Of a DNA stretch of 10,346 bases, positions 5,522-10,346 are shown one piece after another. A program made the position numbers and the translations under genes. How positions within the stretch are numbered: position 1 is the first letter of the stretch; each line of letters opens with the position of its first letter. The stretch is from an uncultured Collinsella sp. (GTDB lineage Bacteria > Actinomycetota > Coriobacteriia > Coriobacteriales > Coriobacteriaceae), in the NCBI GenBank assembly GCA_902478765.1, contig CABSMN010000021.1:1-10346 (forward strand), in the 5' to 3' direction. A model generated the notes under the pieces. The model was not told the DNA's origin. It worked only from the letters and a program-made list of their open reading frames with translations, and did no database searches.

Positions 5522-7225
5522 ATGTATCAGGGAGTCAACGCATCCGAGGGCATCGGTATCGGCACCGTCATGGTCGCCGTCGATCCCGACTTGACGTTTG
5601 AACCGCACGAGGTCGCTGATTCGGCAGCAGAGAAAGAGCGCTATCAGGCTGCTCTTTCGGTCTTCTGCGAGAAGACTCAGGCTCAGGCCGACCACATGAA
5701 GGAGACGGTGGGCGAGGCCGAGGCCGAGATCATGAGCGGACACATTGTCCTGGCTCAGGATCCGGGCATGACCGACGCCATTAACGCCGCTATTGACGGC
5801 GGCACCTGCGCCGAGCAGGCGCTCATGGACACCTCGACCATGTTCGAGAACATGTTTCTGTCCATGGACGACGAGATGTTCCGTCTGCGCGCGGCCGACA
5901 TCGCCGACATCCGCACCGGTATTCTGGCCGAGCTGCTGGGCAAGGAGGTCGTCGACCTTTCCGTCCTGCCCGAGAACACCGTCGTTGTCGTGCACGACCT
6001 TACGCCGTCCATGACCGCCACGATCGATAAGGCCCACGTTGCCGGTATCGTCACCGAGACCGGTGGCCGCACGTCGCACTCCGCGATCATCGCGCGTGCC
6101 CTCGAGATCCCGGCCGTCCTTTCGGTCTCTAACAGCTGCACCGCGCTTCGCAACGGTATGACCGTTGTCGTCGACGGTGGCAAGGGTGTTGTCGAGGCCG
6201 ATCCCGACGAGGAGACGCTCGCCGCCTATACCGCCAAGGCTGAGGCCTTTGCTGCCGAGAAGGCAGCCCTCGAGGCCTTCCGTGGCAAGCCGTCCGTGAC
6301 TGCCGATGGCATCAAGAAGATCATCGCCTGCAACATCGGTAACCCCGATGACGTGCCCAACGCGCTCGATCACGACGCCGAGGCCATCGGTCTGTTCCGC
6401 TCCGAGTTCCTGTTCATGGACTCTGCCGAGCTTCCTTCCGAGGAGGAGCAGTTCAACGCCTACCGCAAGGTCGCCAGCGCGCTCAAGGGCGCTCCGGTCA
6501 TCATCCGCACGCTCGATGTGGGTGGCGACAAGGAGATTCCGTATCTGCATATGGTCAAGGAAGACAACCCCTTCATGGGCTTCCGCGCCGTGCGTTACTG
6601 CCTGGCCAATCCCGACCAGTACAAGGTCCAGCTCCGCGCTCTGCTGCGCGCTAGCGCCTTCGGTGACGTCAAGATCATGATCCCGCTCGTCACCTGCGTC
6701 GAGGAGGTCTTGGCTGTCAAGGAGCTCGTCGAGCAGTGCAAGGCCGAGCTTACCGAAGAGGGTCGCAAGTTCAACGAGAACATCGAGGTCGGCATCATGG
6801 TCGAGACGCCCGCCGCTTCGCTGCTCGCTGACCGTCTTGCCGAGGTTGCCGACTTCTTCTCCATCGGCACCAACGACCTGATCGGCTACACCATGTGCGC
6901 CGACCGTGGTAACGACACCATCTCCAACCTGTACCAGGTTTACTATCCCGCCGTGCTCCGCTCGCTCAAGAACATCATCGAGAGCGGCGTGAAGGCCGGC
7001 ATCATGGTCGGTATGTGCGGCGAGGCCGCTGCCGATCCGCTGCTCGAGCCGCTGCTGATCAGCTGGGGCCTGGAGGAGTTCTCGATGAGCGCTCCGTCGA
7101 TCCTGCGCGCCCGCAAGACCATCAGCCAGTGGACCAAGGCCGAGTGCGACGAGCTCGCCGAGAAGGCACTCGCCTGCAACACCGCCGCCGAGGTCAAGGC
7201 ACTGCTCGAGTCCGCAGCTCGCTAA
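5522..7225 (+). CDS. ptsI: Phosphoenolpyruvate-protein phosphotransferase (Enzyme I)
   Basis: The 567-residue first enzyme of the phosphotransferase system. It takes phosphate from phosphoenolpyruvate and passes it to HPr. The N-terminal part carries the HPr-binding helices and the phosphohistidine His186 in TETGGRTSHSAIIARAL. The C-terminal PEP-binding barrel shows RSEFLFMD, RTLDVGGDKEIPYL, IMVETPAAS, FSIGTNDLIGYTMCADRGN and the active-site Cys499 in VGMCGEAAADP. Length is close to the usual 570-575. Small departures are LTPSMTA where an acidic residue usually replaces Met, and LIGYTM where Gln is usual before Tyr. The start is ambiguous: ATG at 5522 (GAGG 7 nt upstream; MYQGVNASEG aligns with family starts) or ATG at 5516 (GGAG 6 nt upstream), which adds two residues. 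It follows ptsH and precedes a kinase gene by 74 bp. Confidence 0.96.
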   Translation: MYQGVNASEGIGIGTVMVAVDPDLTFEPHEVADSAAEKERYQAALSVFCEKTQAQADHMKETVGEAEAEIMSGHIVLAQDPGMTDAINAAIDGGTCAEQALMDTSTMFENMFLSMDDEMFRLRAADIADIRTGILAELLGKEVVDLSVLPENTVVVVHDLTPSMTATIDKAHVAGIVTETGGRTSHSAIIARALEIPAVLSVSNSCTALRNGMTVVVDGGKGVVEADPDEETLAAYTAKAEAFAAEKAALEAFRGKPSVTADGIKKIIACNIGNPDDVPNALDHDAEAIGLFRSEFLFMDSAELPSEEEQFNAYRKVASALKGAPVIIRTLDVGGDKEIPYLHMVKEDNPFMGFRAVRYCLANPDQYKVQLRALLRASAFGDVKIMIPLVTCVEEVLAVKELVEQCKAELTEEGRKFNENIEVGIMVETPAASLLADRLAEVADFFSIGTNDLIGYTMCADRGNDTISNLYQVYYPAVLRSLKNIIESGVKAGIMVGMCGEAAADPLLEPLLISWGLEEFSMSAPSILRARKTISQWTKAECDELAEKALACNTAAEVKALLESAAR

Positions 7226-7242
7226 TTTGGTATCAGAGGTAA

Positions 7243-7272
7243 CCGCGTGGTTGGAATGGGCCGGCCACGCGG
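7243..7272 (+). other. Hairpin between ptsI and the kinase gene
   Basis: CCGCGTGG (7243-7250) and CCACGCGG (7265-7272) are perfect complements. TTGG/CCGG extends the stem inward by two G-U and two G-C pairs around an AATGGG loop. No T-run follows, so it is not a standard intrinsic terminator. In the 74-nt spacer of a likely operon it may act as a processing or stability element that sets different expression of the two genes. Confidence 0.5.
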
Positions 7273-7299
7273 CCCTCACATATACAGGGGGTACTGTAA

Positions 7300-8232
7300 A
7301 TGTTCTACACGCTAACCGCTAACCCGGCTGTCGACATGACGGTTTCGAGCTCTCCGCTCGAGCCCGACGAGAACGTCCGCACCGGCTCGGCCAGCTACAC
7401 GGCTAACGGCAAGGGCCTCGACGTGTCCTTCGCCTTTAAGAAAATGGGCGTCGACACCGTCGCGCTCGGCTTCTTCGCTGGCTTCACGGGCAAGTTCATC
7501 GTCGAGGAGGTCATGAACCTGGGCTGCCTGTGCCGCCCGGTCTGGACCGACGGTATCACGCGCATCAACACCTACGTCAACGATGGCCAGCACGAGTACG
7601 GCATCCTGAACCCGGGTGCTCCGATCACGCCGCAGCACCAGGAGGAGCTCTACAACATCCTGGATACCGCGGGCGATCTTGAGTGCCTGATCGTCTCCGG
7701 CTCCGTGCCTCCCAAAGCTACGCCTGACTTCCTGGCTAAGGTCATGGAGCACGCTCAGGCTCGTGGTGCCGACGTCGTCCTGGACCTGTCCTCCGACAAG
7801 CTCAAGGAGCTCGCTCACAAGAAGCCGCTGCTCATCAAGCCGAACCATCACGAGATGAAGGCCATCTTCGGCGTGCCGGTCGACACCGACGACGAGGTTC
7901 GCGTTGCCATGAAGATGGCTCACGACGCTGGCGTTCAGAACGTGCTGCTCACCCGTGGTAGCCGCGGCGACGCTTACTTCTCCAACGGCGAGGACATCTG
8001 GTACGCCAAGCGTGAGTTCAACATCAAGCTGGTCTCTTCCGTCTGCGCCGGCGACTGCACCCTCGCTGCGTTCCTGCACAAGTGGTACAGGGATCGCGAC
8101 AACGTCGAGGAGGCCATGAAGCTCGCTATGGCCACCGGCGCCAACGTTGCCGAGTCCGTCGGCATTGGCGACTTTGGTCACGTTGACGAGTACAGCAAGC
8201 GCGTTGCCGTCCGCAAGCTCGCTCGTCAGTAA
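7300..8232 (+). CDS. PfkB-family 1-phosphofructokinase-like hexose kinase, copy 1
   Basis: A 310-residue ribokinase-fold kinase of the FruK/LacC (1-phosphofructokinase) subfamily. It probably uses ATP to phosphorylate the 1-phospho-sugar made by the PTS. Visible motifs are the N-terminal LTANPAVD with Asp12, NGKGLDVS (36-43), DGITRIN, VSGSVPP, LIKPNHHE and the C-terminal AGD with the likely catalytic base Asp252. Two positions depart from the usual pattern. Asp41 stands where the GKGxNV motif normally has Asn, a substrate contact in related kinases. Cys stands where GAGD normally begins with Gly (VCAGDC). It could therefore be a FruK with a shifted substrate or a tagatose-phosphate-type kinase. 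The Shine-Dalgarno site is a weak GGGGG run 8 nt before the ATG. It follows ptsI by 74 bp, probably in the same operon, and ends at a terminator. Confidence 0.88.
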   Translation: MFYTLTANPAVDMTVSSSPLEPDENVRTGSASYTANGKGLDVSFAFKKMGVDTVALGFFAGFTGKFIVEEVMNLGCLCRPVWTDGITRINTYVNDGQHEYGILNPGAPITPQHQEELYNILDTAGDLECLIVSGSVPPKATPDFLAKVMEHAQARGADVVLDLSSDKLKELAHKKPLLIKPNHHEMKAIFGVPVDTDDEVRVAMKMAHDAGVQNVLLTRGSRGDAYFSNGEDIWYAKREFNIKLVSSVCAGDCTLAAFLHKWYRDRDNVEEAMKLAMATGANVAESVGIGDFGHVDEYSKRVAVRKLARQ

Positions 8233-8260
8233 TCGAAACGCGACATATTCGTGCGCATGC

Positions 8261-8291
8261 GGCGCCCCGGTTTCGGCCAGGGCGCCTTTTT
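8261..8291 (+). terminator. Intrinsic terminator after kinase copy 1
   Basis: GGCGCCC (8261-8267) pairs perfectly with GGGCGCC (8280-8286) and is followed directly by TTTTT (8287-8291). It ends the proposed ptsH-ptsI-kinase transcript and separates it from the second kinase gene. Nothing recognisable lies in 8292-8370. Confidence 0.9.
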
Positions 8292-8380
8292 GTTCCGTCA
8301 TAGGGGAGAGATGTCCTGCCGTACTTCATCGCTTCCACACCGTTCACCGAGTTGTCCTAGCCTTTTACCGATGCGTGGAA

Positions 8381-8386
8381 TATACT
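8381..8386 (+). promoter_or_regulatory. Putative -10 box for kinase copy 2
   Basis: TATACT, 5 of 6 to consensus, lies 34 nt before the start codon and downstream of a strong terminator, so the gene needs its own promoter about here. The -35 region (about 8358-8363) is not a good match. Confidence 0.38.
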
Positions 8387-8420
8387 TTCATTAACACGTT
8401 GCTTCGTGAAAGGAACATTC

Positions 8421-9353
8421 ATGATATACACGCTCACTGCAAATCCCGCCATTGACTACAACATCGCCTGCGACGGTCTTGCTGCCAACACCGTCACGCG
8501 TACCCGCAATGCCGTCTACACGCCCAACGGCAAGGGCCTCAACGTCTCGTTTACGCTTGACCACTATGGTGTCGACACCACGATCCTGGGTTTCTTCGCC
8601 GGCTTCTCGGGTGAGTTTATCGTTAAGGGCGCCGAGGCCCTGGGCGTGCCCGTCAAGCCCGTGTGGACCGACGGTATTACGCGCGTCAATGTGTTCCTCA
8701 ACGCCGGTCCCGACACCGAGTACAACATGGTCAATGCCGGTGCCGCCATCAATGAGGCCAACGAGCAGGAGATGTTTGAACTTATCGATTCGCTCGATGA
8801 CATGACCTGCCTGGTCATCAGCGGCTCGCTGCCTCCCAACACTTCCGAGGGCTTCTTGGCCGAGGTCCTGCGTCGCGTGAAGGCAAAGGGCGCCGAGTTC
8901 GTGCTCGATATCTCGAGCCATCAGCTGGCAGACCTCATTGCTCTGGAGCCACTGCTGATCAAGCCCAATGACGACGAGCTGCTTGACATCTTTGGCATCA
9001 AGGTGAGCGGTGGTGGCGACGAGTCCGTCAAGGGCGCTATGGCCGAGCTGCACGCCAAGGGAGCCAAGAACGTGCTGCTGACCCTTGGTGGCGCCGGTGC
9101 GTACTTCTCCAACGGCGAGCATATCTGGTTTGCCAACCGCACCTTCGACGTCAAGCTGCTGTCGACTGTGTGCGCCGGCGATTCCTCGCTCGCTGCCTTC
9201 CTGTCCGTGTGGCACGACGCCCCCGAGCGCGTCGAGGACGCCCTGCGCCTTTCGATGGCCACTGGCGCCAACGTGGTCGAGTGCCCCGGTCTGGGTGATT
9301 TTGCCAAGGTGGACGAATATAAGAAGCACATCGCGGTTCGCCAGGTCTGCTAG
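8421..9353 (+). CDS. fruK: PfkB-family 1-phosphofructokinase-like hexose kinase, copy 2
   Basis: A second 310-residue kinase of the 1-phosphofructokinase/LacC subfamily, about half identical by eye to the copy 189 bp upstream and of the same length. It would convert fructose 1-phosphate, the product of a fructose PTS, to fructose 1,6-bisphosphate, or act on a related ester. It keeps LTANPAID with Asp12, the standard NGKGLNVS with Asn41, DGITRVN, ISGSLPP, LIKPNDDE and the catalytic AGD with Asp254. Like copy 1 it has Cys in place of the first Gly of GAGD. ATG at 8421 is preferred (AGGA 6 nt upstream, and the protein then begins like its paralogue); GTG at 8406 would add five residues. It has its own promoter and terminator, so it may be controlled separately. 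Calling this copy the true FruK rests only on its more standard substrate motif. Confidence 0.88.
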   Translation: MIYTLTANPAIDYNIACDGLAANTVTRTRNAVYTPNGKGLNVSFTLDHYGVDTTILGFFAGFSGEFIVKGAEALGVPVKPVWTDGITRVNVFLNAGPDTEYNMVNAGAAINEANEQEMFELIDSLDDMTCLVISGSLPPNTSEGFLAEVLRRVKAKGAEFVLDISSHQLADLIALEPLLIKPNDDELLDIFGIKVSGGGDESVKGAMAELHAKGAKNVLLTLGGAGAYFSNGEHIWFANRTFDVKLLSTVCAGDSSLAAFLSVWHDAPERVEDALRLSMATGANVVECPGLGDFAKVDEYKKHIAVRQVC

Positions 9354-9386
9354 TTCCGGCACCTTGTCTGAATAGTTTGATTATTT

Positions 9387-9424
9387 CGCATCCGTCTTAG
9401 ACTAGGACGGATGCGTTTTTGTTT
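9387..9424 (+). terminator. Intrinsic terminator after kinase copy 2
   Basis: CGCATCCGTC (9387-9396) pairs perfectly with GACGGATGCG (9406-9415). Three more pairs close on a three-base loop, and TTTTTGTTT follows. This is a strong terminator 33 nt after the stop. Confidence 0.93.
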
Positions 9425-9457
9425 ATCGGACTTGCGTGTGCAGTGGAGGCTGTTTCT

Positions 9458-9466
9458 TGCTAGACT
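9458..9466 (+). promoter_or_regulatory. Putative extended -10 promoter of the tRNA nucleotidyltransferase gene
   Basis: TGC followed by TAGACT (9461-9466) forms an extended -10 element that predicts a start near 9473, about 45 nt before the ATG. There is no clear -35. The position between a strong terminator and the next gene supports it. Confidence 0.35.
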
Positions 9467-9517
9467 TCTTGCAGACGCAATCGATAGCCAATTTGATAGT
9501 CGCAGGAGGCCATAGGC

Positions 9518-10325
9518 ATGTGCAATGTTTCGCTCAACGGTACTCAACCGTCCGATGCGTCCCTGCGCGTCCTGCGCGCGCTTGAGGCGGCTGGTCTTGA
9601 GGCTTGGTACGTAGGCGGTTGGGTGCGCGACGCCCTGATGGGGCGCCCCAGCCACGATGTTGATATGTGCTGTAGCGGCCTGTGGCAGGAGTCCAAAGCG
9701 GCGCTCGAGACCGCCGGCATCGCGGTCGTGGAGTCGGGCATTAAATTTGGCGGAATCACGGCTATTTCCGATGGCGAGCGTATCGAGGTCACCACGTACC
9801 GTCTTGATGGCTTCTATACCGATGGGCGCCATCCTCAGAGTGTCGAGCGTGCCGCCTCGCTCGAGGACGATCTGGCGCGTCGCGACTTTACTGTCAACGC
9901 CATGGCCTGGCATCCCGAACGCGGGCTTGTCGACCGCTACGACGGCCAGGGTGACTTGGAGCGCAAGCTGATTTGCGCTGTCGGCGATCCCAGGCGTCGC
10001 TTTAATGAGGACGCCCTGCGCATGCTGCGTGCGGTGCGCTTTGCCTGCCGCCTGGACTTTATGATTGAGCCCGAGACTAAGCGTGCGCTTGCCGAGTGCG
10101 CGCCGCTTCTCGATGCCGTGGCGCGCGAGCGTTTGGGTATTGAGCTCGAGGGCATTCTTTCGACCGGTCATGGGGGAGACGCGATGCTGCGCTACCCCGA
10201 GCTCATCTGCGCCGCCGTGCCCGAGTTGGCAGCGGGTCGCGGGTTTGATCAGCGAAGTGTCTATCATGCGTTTAACGTCTACGAGCATATCGCCCGTGTG
10301 CTGACGGTGGCAGGGGAGCTGGCGC
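9518..10325 (+). CDS. cca: CCA tRNA nucleotidyltransferase, 3'-truncated
   Basis: The first 269 residues of a class II tRNA nucleotidyltransferase, which adds or repairs the 3'-terminal CCA of tRNAs in the cytoplasm (the family also holds poly(A) polymerases). The head domain shows YVGGWVRDALMG (31-42), the metal-binding DVD at 47-49, IEVTTYR (89-95), the nucleotide-choosing LARRDFTVNAM (119-129) and DPRRRFNEDALRMLRAVRF in the neck. Histidines 250 and 257 (YHAFNVYEH) look like the start of an HD domain, so this is probably the HD-containing CCA enzyme type. AGGAGG (9504-9509) lies 8 nt before the ATG. Genomic sequence stops at 10325. The residues that would follow (VSYTHL) come from sequencing adapter, so the break is an artefact and not a pseudogene. 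It is unrelated to the PTS genes. Confidence 0.93.
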
Positions 10326-10346
10326 CTGTCTCTTATACACATCTCC
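10326..10346. other. Nextera/Tn5 sequencing adapter remnant
   Basis: The last 21 bases begin with CTGTCTCTTATACACATCT, the Tn5 mosaic end used in Nextera libraries, and continue with CC as in the adapter read-through. They are not genomic. Frames crossing them give the well-known false peptides VSYTHL (plus strand) and MCIRDR (minus strand). Confidence 0.97.

Noticed and set aside
5495-7279. A 594-codon minus-strand open frame opposite ptsI
   Set aside because: Shadow of the Enzyme I codon bias; no domain or ribosome binding site.
7312-8301. Long minus-strand open frame opposite kinase copy 1, and a similar one at 8391-9362 opposite copy 2
   Set aside because: Both are mirror frames of homologous genes and resemble each other only because the genes do.
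9350-10342. A 330-codon minus-strand open frame starting MCIRDR
   Set aside because: Its first codons lie in the sequencing adapter and the rest is opposite the tRNA nucleotidyltransferase gene.

Overview
The window is a high-GC, tightly packed bacterial chromosome segment. Strong G/C preference at third codon positions, the Shine-Dalgarno sites and the gene content suggest an actinobacterium of the Coriobacteriia, most likely a gut Collinsella or close relative. That assignment is by recognition, not by a search. The last 21 bases are not genomic: they read as Nextera (Tn5) sequencing adapter, so the window ends at the edge of a draft or metagenomic contig.

Layout: (1) 2-1489, 3' part of recN (DNA repair), plus strand. 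(2) 1508-1540, a perfect inverted repeat between convergent genes. (3) 1549-2406, an RpiR-family sugar-phosphate-sensing regulator, minus strand. (4) 2407-2678, a divergent regulatory region with clustered TTTCA/TGAAA half-sites and GC-rich leader hairpins. (5) 2679-4682, a one-polypeptide fructose-family PTS permease with domain order IIB-IIC-IIA, then a strong terminator. (6) 4837-4988, a 152-bp nearly perfect long inverted repeat with no gene in it. (7) 5126-8232, ptsH (HPr), ptsI (Enzyme I) and a PfkB-family 1-phosphofructokinase-like gene, with a terminator-like hairpin between ptsH and ptsI and another hairpin between ptsI and the kinase, ending in a terminator. (8) 8421-9353, a second 310-aa kinase paralogue with its own promoter and terminator. 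(9) 9518-10325, 5' part of a CCA tRNA nucleotidyltransferase, cut by the adapter.

The central genes form an almost self-contained phosphotransferase pathway: phosphoenolpyruvate -> Enzyme I (His186) -> HPr (His15) -> IIA (His581) -> IIB (Cys12) -> sugar brought in through IIC. The 1-phospho-sugar is then phosphorylated by one or both PfkB-type kinases to a bisphosphate for glycolysis. The divergent RpiR-type regulator probably senses a sugar phosphate and controls the permease. No clearly novel defence or mobile system was seen. The unusual points are the long inverted repeat before ptsH, the divergent kinase pair, the half-site cluster in front of the permease, and the possible attenuator between ptsH and ptsI.
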